From Pedobacter sp. Leaf216 (lineage in GTDB: Bacteria > Bacteroidota > Bacteroidia > Sphingobacteriales > Sphingobacteriaceae), in the NCBI RefSeq assembly GCF_001421515.1, contig NZ_LMKM01000005.1, positions 62,609-126,608 on the forward strand: 64,000 bases of DNA, in the 5' to 3' direction. The first letter of the stretch is position 1. Each line of letters starts with the position of its first letter. A model generated the notes under the pieces. The model saw only the letters and a program-made list of their open reading frames with translations. It made no database searches and had not been told where the DNA came from. Below, in pieces: positions 44,708-53,682 of this stretch. The translations under genes and the position numbers were made by a program.

Positions 44708-45130
44708 ATGATAAAGAAACTCTTGATTTTTTCGAGCCTGTTAATTTCGACCAGTTTTTGTTTTGCGCAAAAAACTGATGTTGAGGATGCCGTAAGCAAA
44801 TTAACCAAACTGATGGTTACACCGGATAGTTTGGCACTTGATAAAATGATCTTGAATAACCTAAGCTATGGTCATTCCAGTGGAAAGATTCAAACCAAGC
44901 AGGAATTTATGCATTCGTTACTTTCTGGAGAGTCAGATTTTGTGGATATTAATTTAACTGATCAGACCGTTGTTGTTCAAAATAAAACAGCGCTGGTTCG
45001 TCATACATTAAACGCCAAAACAAATGATAAAAATGTTCCTGGAAATGTGAAATTATATATTCTTTTGATCTGGAGTAAAGAAAAAGCTGGTTGGAAATTA
45101 ATTGGCAGACAAGCGGTTAAGGTGCCTTAG
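44708..45130 (+). CDS. Exported NTF2-like (DUF4440/SnoaL-type) protein
   Basis: 140 residues from the ATG at 44708, which begins a clean signal peptide (MIKKLLIFSSLLISTSFCFAQ). The frame stays open upstream to 44627, but that extension precedes the signal and contains the promoter. Mature part: a cone-shaped NTF2-like fold, with VSKLTKLMVTPDSLALDKMI helices and the strands VDINLTDQTVVVQNKTALVRHTLNAKT and LYILLIWSKEKAGWKLIGRQ. Typical DUF4440 proteins bind or isomerise small ligands; the ligand is unknown. Convergent with the hypothetical gene at 45254. Confidence 0.82.
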   Translation: MIKKLLIFSSLLISTSFCFAQKTDVEDAVSKLTKLMVTPDSLALDKMILNNLSYGHSSGKIQTKQEFMHSLLSGESDFVDINLTDQTVVVQNKTALVRHTLNAKTNDKNVPGNVKLYILLIWSKEKAGWKLIGRQAVKVP

Positions 45131-45134
45131 GTTA

Positions 45135-45232
45135 GTTTGGAGTTTACAGTTTGGAGTTCTCAGTTTTGGATGCAGAACTGGCGATAGTACTAAAGTTATA
45201 GGCTTAAAATCTGTGAGGAAGTGACTCCAAAC
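45135..45232. repeat. Inverted repeat between convergent genes, terminator-like
   Basis: GTTTGGAGT occurs twice (45135-45143 and 45149-45157) and its complement ACTCCAAAC at 45224-45232, so transcripts of either strand can fold a stem around a 66-80 base loop. Poor T-run; a weak bidirectional terminator or dispersed repeat remnant. Confidence 0.45.
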
Positions 45233-45253
45233 TCACCACTCAAAACTTCCAAC

Positions 45254-45664
45254 TTACTTAATCATCACTCCTGGTCTGTTCACCAATGGAATTTTAATTA
45301 GATTAGAATCGATGATGCTTTCAGGAAGGAAAATAAATTTTTTTTCGTAAATTGTACTGCCTATGTAATAACTCAGCCAGTATTCGTTAGTTAAACCAAA
45401 TACTTCCGGATCTATAGCTTCGACTCCTGCAAACGAATTTGCCTTCATATCGCCAACGAAATGCCTTAAAACAGAAGTTTTTACCTGCTTTCCATCTTTT
45501 TCTCCGTAACCTTTAGAGCTGATTAAAACATTGGTTATCGGTTCGCTTTTTAAGTTGATGAGGTAAACCGTCCAGCTTGTTACTTCAGGTGTTTCGCCCA
45601 TCAATACCACAGCCATTGCAATATCTTCAACTATATTTTCTGGTAAATCTGATTTCATAACCAT
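45254..45664 (-). CDS. Conserved hypothetical cytoplasmic protein
   Basis: 136 residues, no signal peptide or TM segment. Predicted beta-rich: WTVYLINLKSEPITNVLISSKGYG, then VLRHFVGDMKANSFAGVEAIDPEVFGLTNEYWLSYYIGSTIYEKKFIFLPESI, an arrangement like a small immunoglobulin or jelly-roll domain. The well-formed frame with its own start supports a real gene. An alternative ATG two codons downstream is equally possible. I recall similar proteins in related genomes but no function. It lies downstream of topA on the same strand, 77 bases apart, so may share its transcript. Confidence 0.65.
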   Translation of the reverse strand: MVMKSDLPENIVEDIAMAVVLMGETPEVTSWTVYLINLKSEPITNVLISSKGYGEKDGKQVKTSVLRHFVGDMKANSFAGVEAIDPEVFGLTNEYWLSYYIGSTIYEKKFIFLPESIIDSNLIKIPLVNRPGVMIK

Positions 45665-45741
45665 TATTCAACATCTTGCTCAACTCGTTTCAGCCTCTTT
45701 AGTTAATCCGCTGTAATAAATTCAGAGTGACGATACTCAGT

Positions 45742-48306
45742 TTATTTCTTCTTCGCTACGGTTTTTTTTGCTGGCGCAGCTTTTTTCTTTGCAGGTGCTT
45801 TTTTCTTTGTTTCGAAAGCGTTAGGTACCTGCTCAACAATCATTTTCTTAACAACTTCCAAATCGATATCTGCCAATTCTTCCGGCGTATATTTTTGTTT
45901 AGTGGCTTCATTGTACCTCAATTTTAGCATCAATTTGCCAAAACGGATAAATGGTCCCCAACGTCCGTTTTCGATAGAAATTTTTTCAGCATCCCATGTT
46001 TTAATAAAACGGTTGGCTTCTTTTTCTACTTTTTTTCCAATTAAAGTATTAATATCTTCCTGTGATAGGTTATCAAAATCGTATCCTTTAGCAGGAATAT
46101 TGATAAACAGGTCATTCCATTTAATAAACGGACCAAAGCGGCCTTTACCTTTTGTTACACCTAAACCTTCGTAGTAAGCAATAGGCGCATCATCATCCAT
46201 TTTCTGTTTGATAATTTCAACAGCCCTGTCATAGGTTACCGATAAAGGCTCCTCATTTTTTGGAAGCGAAATAAAACTTTCTCCCCATTTTACGTAAGGA
46301 CCAAAACGACCAACGCCGATTATTACTTCTTTACCTTCATAATCAGGTAGTTGGAAAGGAAGTTTGAAAAGTTCCAAAGCATCATCAAGCGTAATTGTGG
46401 CTACAGATTGGCTGCGCATTAAACTGGCGTAACGCGGTTTTTCTTCCTCATCAAGCTCACCAATCTGAACCAGCGGGCCGAATTTACCAACCTTAGTGTA
46501 TACATTTTTACCCGTTGCAGGGTCTAAACCCAATAAACGTTCGCCTGTAGCACGTTCGGCAGTTTCTAAGGTGGTTTCTACTTCGGTATGAAAAGGGCTG
46601 TAGAAAGAATGAAGCATTTTGGTCCATTCCTGTAAACCTTGTGCAATTTCATCAAATTCCTTCTCCACTTTTGCAGTGAAGTTAAAATCTACAATCCCTT
46701 TAAAATGCTCAACTAAGAAATCGTTCACCACCTCACCAATATCCGTAGGGAAAAGTTTCGATTTCTCCGCTCCGGTAATTTCAGATTTGATCTCTTTACT
46801 TACCTTACCGTCGGCTAAAACAATCGCCGTAAATTTTCTTTGTTTACCATCTCTATCTTCTTTAACTACATAACCACGGTTTTGAACCGTAGAAATGGTT
46901 GGCGCATAAGTAGATGGACGGCCAATGCCGAGTTCTTCTAATTTCTTAACCAAACTGGCTTCTGTATATCTTGCCGGCGGACGTGAATAACGTTCCGTTG
47001 CCTGCATTTCTTTTAAAAATAATTCTTGTCCTTTCGCTAAAGGAGGTAAAATTGCACCGCCTTCTTTTTCTTCGTTTTCTTCATCATCTGTCGATTCTAA
47101 ATAAACTTTTAAAAAGCCATCGAACTTTAATACTTCACCCTCGGCAACTAAATGTTCTTTACGTGTTGAAGCAGTAATTTGAGCAGTTGTTTTTTCAAAT
47201 AAAGCCTCGCTCATCTGCGATGCGATTGATCGTTTCCAGATCAGGTCATATAACCTTTTTTCCGAAATATCGCCATCTACGCTATGTCTGTCAAAATAAG
47301 TTGGGCGAATGGCTTCGTGGGCTTCTTGCGCACCAGCAGATTTTGTTTTATAAACGCGGTGCTGGTGGTATTTATCACCATAAGCTGATTTAATCTCAGC
47401 TGCAGCAGCATTTAATGCCGTTTCTGATAAGTTAACAGAATCGGTTCTCATATAAGTAATCTTACCCGCCTCATACAACCGTTGCGCAACCTGCATGGTT
47501 CTGGCCACAGAAAAACCTAATTTTCTTGAAGCTTCCTGTTGCAGGGTAGAAGTGGTAAATGGTGCAGCAGGGTTACGCTTTGCCGGGCGGGTTTCTAAAC
47601 TGGTAATGTCGAATTTCGCATTTGCACAATCTTGAAGGTATTTTTCAGCATCAGCCTCACTTTCAAAACGCTGCGGCAACTCTGCCTTAACCGTTTCTTT
47701 TCCTTTTCCGGTAGAAAACTGGGCAGTTATTTTATAGGCAGCGGCTGCGTTAAAGTTTAAAACCTCTCTTTCTCTGTCTACAATTAAACGTACGGCTACC
47801 GATTGTACACGGCCGGCAGATAATGATGGCTTTACTTTTTTCCATAAAACTGGAGAAAGTTCGAAACCCACCAAACGATCCAGTACGCGGCGTGCCTGTT
47901 GTGCATTTACGAGGTTATAATCGATACCGCGTGGACTATCAATTGCTTTTAATATTGCAGGTTTAGTAATTTCATGAAAAACGATGCGTTTAGTTTTCTC
48001 CACTTTCAGGCCTAAAGTTTCGAATAAATGCCATGAAATTGCTTCTCCTTCGCGGTCTTCATCGGATGCTAGCCATACCATTTCGGCTTCCTTGGCTAGT
48101 TTTTTTAATTCGGCAACAACATTTTTTTTGTCGGCCGGTACTTCGTAGGTCTGGGCAAAATCATTCTTAATATCAATCGCCATATCACCTTTAACTAAAT
48201 CCCGAATGTGGCCATAGCTAGATTTCACAAGGAAATCTTTACCTAGGTAGCCTTCTATAGTTTTAGCTTTTGCGGGTGACTCGACGATTAATAAATTTTT
48301 GGCCAT
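45742..48306 (-). CDS. topA: DNA topoisomerase I
   Basis: 854 residues from the ATG at 48306 (MAKNLLIVESPAKAKT). A longer in-frame extension to 48501 is AT-rich and not family-like. TOPRIM domain with E9 in VESPAKAK and D82/D84 in ASDEDREGE; catalytic tyrosine Y285 in ITYMRTDSVNLS. The C-terminal third carries zinc-free topoisomerase repeats, each with a G-R-F/W-G-P core (GRFGPYVKWGE, GRFGPFIKWND, GRWGPFIRFGK), then a basic tail (KKKAPAKKKAAPAKKTVAKKK). Relaxes negative supercoils during transcription and replication. Zinc ribbons of E. coli TopA are absent, as in many Bacteroidota. Confidence 0.96.
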   Translation of the reverse strand: MAKNLLIVESPAKAKTIEGYLGKDFLVKSSYGHIRDLVKGDMAIDIKNDFAQTYEVPADKKNVVAELKKLAKEAEMVWLASDEDREGEAISWHLFETLGLKVEKTKRIVFHEITKPAILKAIDSPRGIDYNLVNAQQARRVLDRLVGFELSPVLWKKVKPSLSAGRVQSVAVRLIVDREREVLNFNAAAAYKITAQFSTGKGKETVKAELPQRFESEADAEKYLQDCANAKFDITSLETRPAKRNPAAPFTTSTLQQEASRKLGFSVARTMQVAQRLYEAGKITYMRTDSVNLSETALNAAAAEIKSAYGDKYHQHRVYKTKSAGAQEAHEAIRPTYFDRHSVDGDISEKRLYDLIWKRSIASQMSEALFEKTTAQITASTRKEHLVAEGEVLKFDGFLKVYLESTDDEENEEKEGGAILPPLAKGQELFLKEMQATERYSRPPARYTEASLVKKLEELGIGRPSTYAPTISTVQNRGYVVKEDRDGKQRKFTAIVLADGKVSKEIKSEITGAEKSKLFPTDIGEVVNDFLVEHFKGIVDFNFTAKVEKEFDEIAQGLQEWTKMLHSFYSPFHTEVETTLETAERATGERLLGLDPATGKNVYTKVGKFGPLVQIGELDEEEKPRYASLMRSQSVATITLDDALELFKLPFQLPDYEGKEVIIGVGRFGPYVKWGESFISLPKNEEPLSVTYDRAVEIIKQKMDDDAPIAYYEGLGVTKGKGRFGPFIKWNDLFINIPAKGYDFDNLSQEDINTLIGKKVEKEANRFIKTWDAEKISIENGRWGPFIRFGKLMLKLRYNEATKQKYTPEELADIDLEVVKKMIVEQVPNAFETKKKAPAKKKAAPAKKTVAKKK

Positions 48307-48874
48307 GAAATACGTTTTTGTGCAAATAAAGCTATAATTAAAGCATAAATCCAAACCTAGGGAAAATTTAATACATTTTTTTTCTGAAAGGTTGCCGATA
48401 TATGGCGATTTCCTGTTGATTTTAATCTTTTTTGTTTTTTGGAAAGCAAAAGCAGTAATAAATATGGAAGCATCATCCCGGCCTTTGCTACAAATCCTCA
48501 ACCTTGTTCCTCTGTCTGCGGGTTTTCGCTTCGGTCGGGTTTAGGTGGCTTATGAAATGCTGCTATGAACGTTTTAATAGCGTGGTGCTTAGCAGAAGAG
48601 GTTAACGGGCAGATGCTTAGTTAATTAAACCCGATTGCAGCGAACATACCGATTTTTCATCGGTATAAAGCGTAAAGCGGGATTGCATGCCGCCAAGAAC
48701 CACAATGCTTTCGTTTCCTAAAAAAAAATACTGCTCATTTGATGAAGACTACTCGCTTTTGTTCCGATTCTCAAAACGCTGAGCTCTTTAATTACCTATA
48801 TGATATAATTTACAGGGACATTACATCAACACAACCAATTTAAACCTATATTCGTATATAAAAATAAAAGAACG
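48307..48874. other. Intergenic region with a structured, probably untranslated segment
   Basis: 568 bases between topA and the glutathione peroxidase gene. It contains a perfect ATACCGA-TCGGTAT hairpin near 48646-48666, flanked by cccg (about 48630) and cggg (about 48678) that could close it into a larger fold. A TATATTCG box-like sequence near 48849-48856 could be the peroxidase -7 element. No gene recognised. Confidence 0.45.
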
Positions 48875-49387
48875 ATGATCAGCACAATTTTAATCCTATT
48901 AAACTTATTGGTATCACCGCCAAAAAATGTTTACGATTTCAGCTTTAAAACCATTGATGGTAAAGAAATTAAACTATCGAAATTTAAAGGCAAAAAAATC
49001 TTAATTGTCAATACTGCTTCTAAATGTGGTTTTACTCCTCAATATGAAGATTTGGAAAAACTGCAGAAACAATATGGTAAAAAGGTAGTTCTAATCGGTT
49101 TTCCGGCTGGTAACTTTGGTGGCCAGGAGTTTTCTACCAATGCAGAAATTAAAGAATTTTGCACCGGAAAGTACAATGTTTCTTTTTTACTTGCAGAGAA
49201 AAGCAGTGTAAAAGGTGATGACATCAGTCCGCTGTTTAAATATTTAACTTCTCAAACCAATACAGAGGAGCAGGGCGAAATTAAATGGAATTTTGAGAAA
49301 TTTTTAATTAACGAAAAAGGAGAACTGGTACACCGTTTCCGTTCTAAAACAAAACCTACTGACGAGGCAATTGTGAAAAACCTGTAG
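48875..49387 (+). CDS. Glutathione peroxidase family thiol peroxidase
   Basis: 170 residues. A hydrophobic N-terminus (MISTILILLNLLVS) is a signal or anchor sequence, so the mature enzyme is probably periplasmic. Catalytic tetrad: peroxidatic C51 (NTASKCGFTPQY, cysteine not selenocysteine), Q84 (FGGQ), W138 and N139 (IKWNF). The glutamine loop reads FPAGNFGGQ instead of FPCNQFGGQ, so the resolving-cysteine pattern differs from the eukaryotic form. As in most bacterial GPx, thioredoxin is the likely reductant. Confidence 0.92.
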   Translation: MISTILILLNLLVSPPKNVYDFSFKTIDGKEIKLSKFKGKKILIVNTASKCGFTPQYEDLEKLQKQYGKKVVLIGFPAGNFGGQEFSTNAEIKEFCTGKYNVSFLLAEKSSVKGDDISPLFKYLTSQTNTEEQGEIKWNFEKFLINEKGELVHRFRSKTKPTDEAIVKNL

Positions 49388-49433
49388 GCATTAAGTAAAT
49401 ACATAAACGGCTTTATGCTGTTTGTAACAAATA

Positions 49434-49469
49434 TAAAAGGTAAGATGCATTGGTCATTTTACCTTTTTT
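49434..49469 (+). terminator. Terminator after glutathione peroxidase gene
   Basis: AAAAGGTAA with CAT-containing loop pairs with TTTACCTTTT, followed by TTTTT. It starts about 45 bases after the stop codon. Confidence 0.75.
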
Positions 49470-49513
49470 TATGCCCAATAAATTGTGTGCTGAAAAATTT
49501 TGGGCAAGAGAAA

Positions 49514-49535
49514 GGGGCTTAAATCCATAAGCCCC
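49514..49535. other. GC-rich hairpin in intergenic region 49388-49723
   Basis: GGGGCTTA and TAAGCCCC form a perfect eight-pair stem with a six-base loop, unlinked to a T-run. A leader-like stretch (aattaaaccaaacaaac) and a ten-codon open frame (MKYIYNALLD) at 49558-49590 follow. It may be a regulatory RNA, a decayed gene start or a short leader. The rest of the 336-base gap is AT-rich with nothing recognised. Confidence 0.4.
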
Positions 49536-49723
49536 AATTAAACCAAACAAACTATTTATGAAGTATATATATAACGCCCTGCTTGATTAAAATGTTTTTA
49601 TAAAATTGAAAATTTTTTGTGTTGATTATGACCAAAAATCAAAATGTACGCTTAGATGCATTTTTTTTAGGCAAAGCGAGATAATTTTTAACAAATTTGA
49701 TGTTGGTTTTTGACTTTAAGATG

Positions 49724-50560
49724 TTAAAATAAGTTCAACTGCTCGGGTTGATATAAACCTGGATCGAAACTGTATGTTAGTACCGGGTTTTGACTGTTGC
49801 TGACATAATAAACTTCAGTTTCCTGATGCCTTGAAGCTACTTTTACAAAAGTATCTCCAGCAACGTTTTTAAAAAGCTTTTCAACCAGTTCGGGGTCGTT
49901 ATTATCTTTCGATAAGTGGCTCAATAAAAGGTGACTAAGGTAAGGTGCTTTATGGTTGGTAAAAAGTTCAAGGGCCTGCTCGTTACTGAGGTGACCGTGG
50001 CCGCTCATAATCCGTCTTTTCAAAAAATAAGGATAGCTTCCATTCTGAAGCATTTGTGTATCATAATTGGCTTCTAAAAAAGCTGCATGGCAGTTTTTAA
50101 AATGGGTAATCAAACGATCGCATACTGAGCCGATGTCGGTAAAAATGCCAACCCTTACATCATTGCATTCTACTGTAAAACTATATGGATCTGCAGCATC
50201 ATGAAATTTAGAAAACGCAGATATCTTTAAACCGCCAATCTGGATATGCTGTAAATGATTTAGCGGGTGGGTGTTGTTTTCATTTAAAATTAGGCGACTG
50301 CTTTTTAATGTTGCAGTGCTAATGTAAACCGGAAGGTGGTATTTTTTGGCAAAAACAGCTAAACCTTTAATGTGGTCGCTGTGCTCATGAGAAATAAAAA
50401 TGGCTTTTATTTTATGGATTGATAAACCTAAGCGGTCCATTCGTTTTTCTACTTCTTTACAGGTTAGGCCAACATCAATCAACACCGCTTTATTATCGTT
50501 GCCCACATAGTAACAATTGCCGTTACTTCCCGAATTTATAGATGTAAAATATAGTGCCAT
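49724..50560 (-). CDS. MBL-fold metallo-hydrolase, YycJ/WalJ-like
   Basis: 278 residues, cytoplasmic. Metallo-beta-lactamase fold with the metal motif H58-E-H60-S-D62-H63 in FISHEHSDHIKG, further ligand regions FHDAADPYSFTVECNDVRVGIFTDIG and RIMSGHGHLSNEQA, then LSHLSKDNNDPELV. The N-terminus MALYFTSINSGSNGNCYYVG is typical of YycJ. These proteins are thought to act as DNA-processing exonucleases or other phosphodiesterases. 46 bases downstream of the marR gene on the same strand, so possibly co-transcribed. Confidence 0.87.
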   Translation of the reverse strand: MALYFTSINSGSNGNCYYVGNDNKAVLIDVGLTCKEVEKRMDRLGLSIHKIKAIFISHEHSDHIKGLAVFAKKYHLPVYISTATLKSSRLILNENNTHPLNHLQHIQIGGLKISAFSKFHDAADPYSFTVECNDVRVGIFTDIGSVCDRLITHFKNCHAAFLEANYDTQMLQNGSYPYFLKRRIMSGHGHLSNEQALELFTNHKAPYLSHLLLSHLSKDNNDPELVEKLFKNVAGDTFVKVASRHQETEVYYVSNSQNPVLTYSFDPGLYQPEQLNLF

Positions 50561-50606
50561 TTTGAAGCTGCAAGATAAGGCTTATTTGGCAAAAGAGAAA
50601 AGAAAA

Positions 50607-51050
50607 CTATACCCTTACGCCGTTGTACTCTACCAGGCGTGATAGTAAAGGAAGGAAAGCCTGAATCAGGTTAATTTCTTCTGAAGAAAATATTTTTTCC
50701 ATGGTTTGTACCAACCATTCTTCTTTTATTTTTCTACTGGCAATAATGTGTTTTTCGCCGAGTTTGGTAAGGCCGATAAAAACTTTACGTTTATCCTCTT
50801 CGCTGGGAAACCGTTCTACGCATTTTGCATCAAACAACCGGTTAATAATTTGTGAGATGGCTTGTTTAGATACCCTTTCAAGATCGGCCAGTTCGGTTGA
50901 TAACATTTTGCCATGCTGCTCCAATAACGACATTGTTAACAATTCTGCATTGCTAAATTCGGAACTTACGTTTTGTTTACGCAGTTGCCTGGTTAAGCGG
51001 GTAACGGTGCTCCTTAATTTTGCGGCAATTTCTTGTGTTTGAGTAGGCAT
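50607..51050 (-). CDS. MarR-family transcriptional repressor
   Basis: 147 residues. Winged helix-turn-helix with flanking dimer helices: LLEQHGKMLSTELADLERVSKQAISQIINRLFDAKCVERFPSEEDKRKVFIGLTKLGEK is the HTH and wing, and the D-x-R of the wing (EEDKRK) is present. Divergent from an MFS exporter; both promoters carry the same 15-bp palindrome, so it very likely represses itself and the exporter and is released by a small ligand. The inducer is unknown. Confidence 0.92.
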   Translation of the reverse strand: MPTQTQEIAAKLRSTVTRLTRQLRKQNVSSEFSNAELLTMSLLEQHGKMLSTELADLERVSKQAISQIINRLFDAKCVERFPSEEDKRKVFIGLTKLGEKHIIASRKIKEEWLVQTMEKIFSSEEINLIQAFLPLLSRLVEYNGVRV

Positions 51051-51057
51051 ATTAATG

Positions 51058-51079
51058 GTAAATAAACTTTACAAATATA
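51058..51079 (-). promoter_or_regulatory. marR promoter -7 box and operator
   Basis: On the minus strand TATATTTG (51079-51072) is a perfect TAnnTTTG box. The imperfect palindrome GTAAATA-A-ACTTTAC (51058-51072) starts one base inside the box and ends seven bases before the ATG. It matches the MFS-side operator at 12 of 15 positions. Confidence 0.7.
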
Positions 51080-51188
51080 ATGTTTTAATTTTATAGTAAA
51101 TGATCACGAGTTTAAATTAGTACGCTAATTATGATTTTAAATTGATAAAACTATTCATTTTAGTCTTTTCCGTTACGTTATAAATATC

Positions 51189-51210
51189 TAACTTTGTAAA
51201 GTTACTTTAC
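51189..51210 (+). promoter_or_regulatory. MFS promoter -7 box and MarR operator
   Basis: TAACTTTG (51189-51196) is a perfect TAnnTTTG box. GTAAAGT-T-ACTTTAC (51196-51210) is a perfect 7-1-7 palindrome sharing one base with it and lying over the expected transcription start, ten bases before the MFS ATG. Classic repressor placement. Confidence 0.8.
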
Positions 51211-51220
51211 TAATTTAAAC

Positions 51221-52453
51221 ATGAGCATATTTCGTTCGCTAAGGCATTACAATTACAGGTTATTTTTTACAGGTCAGGCTATTTCATTAATTGGCACATG
51301 GATGCAGCGTGTAGCCATCAGCTGGTTGGTTTACCGCTTAACAGGGTCGGCTTTTTTGTTGGGTTTAATTACATTTTTAAGTTTAATCCCTTCACTGGTG
51401 CTTGCACCTTATGCCGGCAGCTATGTAGATAGGCATAACAAGTATAAAATACTGGTAATTACGCAGGTAATTTTAATGTTGCAAGCTGGTGCACTGGCCT
51501 TAATGATTTGGTTTAAAGTATACGATATGTTCTGGATAGCAGCACTTTCACTGGTGCAGGGCTTGGTGAATGCTTTTGATGTAACTGCGCGACAATCGTT
51601 AATGGTAAATTTAATTGATGATAAAGAAGATTTACCAAATGCGATTGCACTTAACTCTTCGATGTTTAATGCTGCAAGATTAATCGGGCCTGCATTGGCG
51701 GGTGTAATTCTAAGTACATTGGGTGAGGATATTTGTTTCCTGATTAATTTTGTGAGTTTTATTGCCGTATTGGGCTGTATGGTAATGATGAAACTAAAAC
51801 TTACCATACCTCAAAAATCAAAAGAAAATATCTGGATCGACCTTAAAAAAGGGTACGATTACTTAAAATCATCACCAGATTTGGCTTCGATGGTACTAAT
51901 GATGGCTGCTTCGAGTTTATTGGTAATCCCTTTTACAACGTTACTGCCTGTTTTTGCTAAAGATATTTTTAATGGAAATGCCACAACCTTTGGCTGGTTT
52001 GAAAGTGCAGCTGGCTTTGGTGCTTTTTTTGGTGCAATTTATATGGCTACTTTGAAAGCAAATCAGAATCTGCAAAAAATTGTAATGATGTCGGGTATTT
52101 TGTTGGCAATTGCTGTTGTGGCCTTGGCTATTTCACCATCTTTAATACTGGCTTTAATTTGTACCGGTTTGGCAGCTTTGGGTTTAATGGCGCAAACCTC
52201 ATCCATAAATACTTATTTACAAACACATGCAGACGATTTAATGAGGGGAAGAACATTAAGTTATTACATTATGGCTTACCAGGGTGTATTGCCGATCGGG
52301 AGTTTATTAATGGGTTATTTAGCGCATATTTTCGGTACACAGGTTGTAGTGGCTTTTGAAGGGGTTGCAGGTTTATTAATAGTGGCTGCGTTTGTATATA
52401 ATGAAAACCGCCGCAATCAGTTGAAAAATAAGTTTTCATTACTTGGTAGTTAG
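51221..52453 (+). CDS. MFS transporter (EntS/DHA3-like exporter)
   Basis: 410 residues, 12 transmembrane helices of the MFS_3 type. The N-terminus NYRLFFTGQAISLIGTWMQRVAISWLVYRLTG matches the family; the loop 2-3 motif is PYAGSYVDRHNKYK. Probably a proton-driven drug or siderophore exporter. The neighbouring MarR repressor and its operator over the promoter suggest a ligand-inducible efflux system. No other genes in the transcript. Confidence 0.9.
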   Translation: MSIFRSLRHYNYRLFFTGQAISLIGTWMQRVAISWLVYRLTGSAFLLGLITFLSLIPSLVLAPYAGSYVDRHNKYKILVITQVILMLQAGALALMIWFKVYDMFWIAALSLVQGLVNAFDVTARQSLMVNLIDDKEDLPNAIALNSSMFNAARLIGPALAGVILSTLGEDICFLINFVSFIAVLGCMVMMKLKLTIPQKSKENIWIDLKKGYDYLKSSPDLASMVLMMAASSLLVIPFTTLLPVFAKDIFNGNATTFGWFESAAGFGAFFGAIYMATLKANQNLQKIVMMSGILLAIAVVALAISPSLILALICTGLAALGLMAQTSSINTYLQTHADDLMRGRTLSYYIMAYQGVLPIGSLLMGYLAHIFGTQVVVAFEGVAGLLIVAAFVYNENRRNQLKNKFSLLGS

Positions 52454-52620
52454 ATTATCATGTAAGTTTATTTTCATTTTCTTAACTACCTAACTTTTTA
52501 AATGCCGGATAATTAATAAGGTTTTGGCACCATTTAGGAGTTAAGTGATATTAAGTTTGGTGCAAATGGTTTACCGCAGATTTTAAAATAGTAAGTTAAA
52601 ACGCTACACGCTACCTGCAT

Positions 52621-53640
52621 TTACCCGTGCACAATCAGCTTACAATCTACCATCACTTTTTGGTAATTCTGAATATCGATTTCCTTATTAATCAACTGGA
52701 GCAATAATTTAATGGCATTTTCGCCCACCGATTCCGGATTTTCTTCAATTGAAGCAATAGGAGGGGAATCAAGATAACTAATAAAAGAGGTATTGCCAAA
52801 ACCTATGCATTCAATTTCGTTAAAGTTTGGGTGGTTTATTGATCGGAGGTACTTTATTGCATCAAACAAAATGGGTTCTTTAAAGGCAACCAAAGCTGTA
52901 GGCATATTAGCTGGATTGGCAAACAGATGCTGGATTGCTGAAACGGTATTTTCTTTATCAAAATCGGTATAAGCCACCAATTCAGATGAAAAAGGCACCT
53001 GGTTATCTTTTAATGCATTGATGTATCCATTAAAACGGTCATGCGTAAAATTAATCATCTTTGGTCCTCCCAAATACGCTATTTTTTTATGCCCCCTGTC
53101 TATTAAAAACTTTGCTGCCTGGTAACAGCCCTGAAAGGTATTCCCCAATACTTTATGGCAGCTTAAGTTAAAACTAGGGTTTCGGGTATAATAAACTACC
53201 GGAATGCCCATGTTTTCGAATTGATCGAGGTGGGCAAAATCCTGTGTGTTTTTAGAAATGGCTACTATTAAACCATCCACGCGACTGCGTAACAACATGT
53301 TGGCCGACTGAATTTCTTTTTCAAGGTCATCATGCGATTGACTGATAATTACATTATATCCATTTTGAGTGGCAAACTGTTCAACCCCGTATATGCTTCT
53401 GGTAAAAAAATGATCAAGCAGGTTTGGTAAGATGATACCAATAATGCGAGATTTTTTTTCCTTTAAGTTGATGGCAGATTTATTGGGTGTAAAATGCAGA
53501 TCGCGAGCCATTTCCTGCACACGTTTTTTGGTGTACTCATTAATGGTTGGGTAGTTGTTCAGGGCTTTTGATACTGTTGATACTGACATCTTTAACTTTT
53601 CAGCCAAGAACTTAAGTGTAACAGGGGTATTATTCATCAT
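52621..53640 (-). CDS. LacI-family transcriptional regulator
   Basis: 339 residues from the ATG at 53640; a TTG five codons earlier and an ATG one codon later are alternatives. N-terminal LacI HTH with hinge (TLKFLAEKLKMSVSTVSKALNNYPTINEYTKKRVQ) and a periplasmic-binding-protein-like effector domain (about 60-335: SRIIGIILPNLLDHFFTRSIYGVEQFA onward). A perfect CG-centred palindrome is 42 bases upstream. It is divergent from the Sus operon and probably represses (or activates) it in response to a sugar. Confidence 0.93.
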   Translation of the reverse strand: MMNNTPVTLKFLAEKLKMSVSTVSKALNNYPTINEYTKKRVQEMARDLHFTPNKSAINLKEKKSRIIGIILPNLLDHFFTRSIYGVEQFATQNGYNVIISQSHDDLEKEIQSANMLLRSRVDGLIVAISKNTQDFAHLDQFENMGIPVVYYTRNPSFNLSCHKVLGNTFQGCYQAAKFLIDRGHKKIAYLGGPKMINFTHDRFNGYINALKDNQVPFSSELVAYTDFDKENTVSAIQHLFANPANMPTALVAFKEPILFDAIKYLRSINHPNFNEIECIGFGNTSFISYLDSPPIASIEENPESVGENAIKLLLQLINKEIDIQNYQKVMVDCKLIVHG

Positions 53641-53682
53641 CTTTTCCAATCTCAATGCATAGATAAGAAAAAAAATGCAATT

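Noticed and set aside
48307..48501. N-terminal extension of topoisomerase I
   Set aside because: The extension is AT-rich and not family-like, whereas MAKNLLIVESPAKAKT is the standard TopA start.
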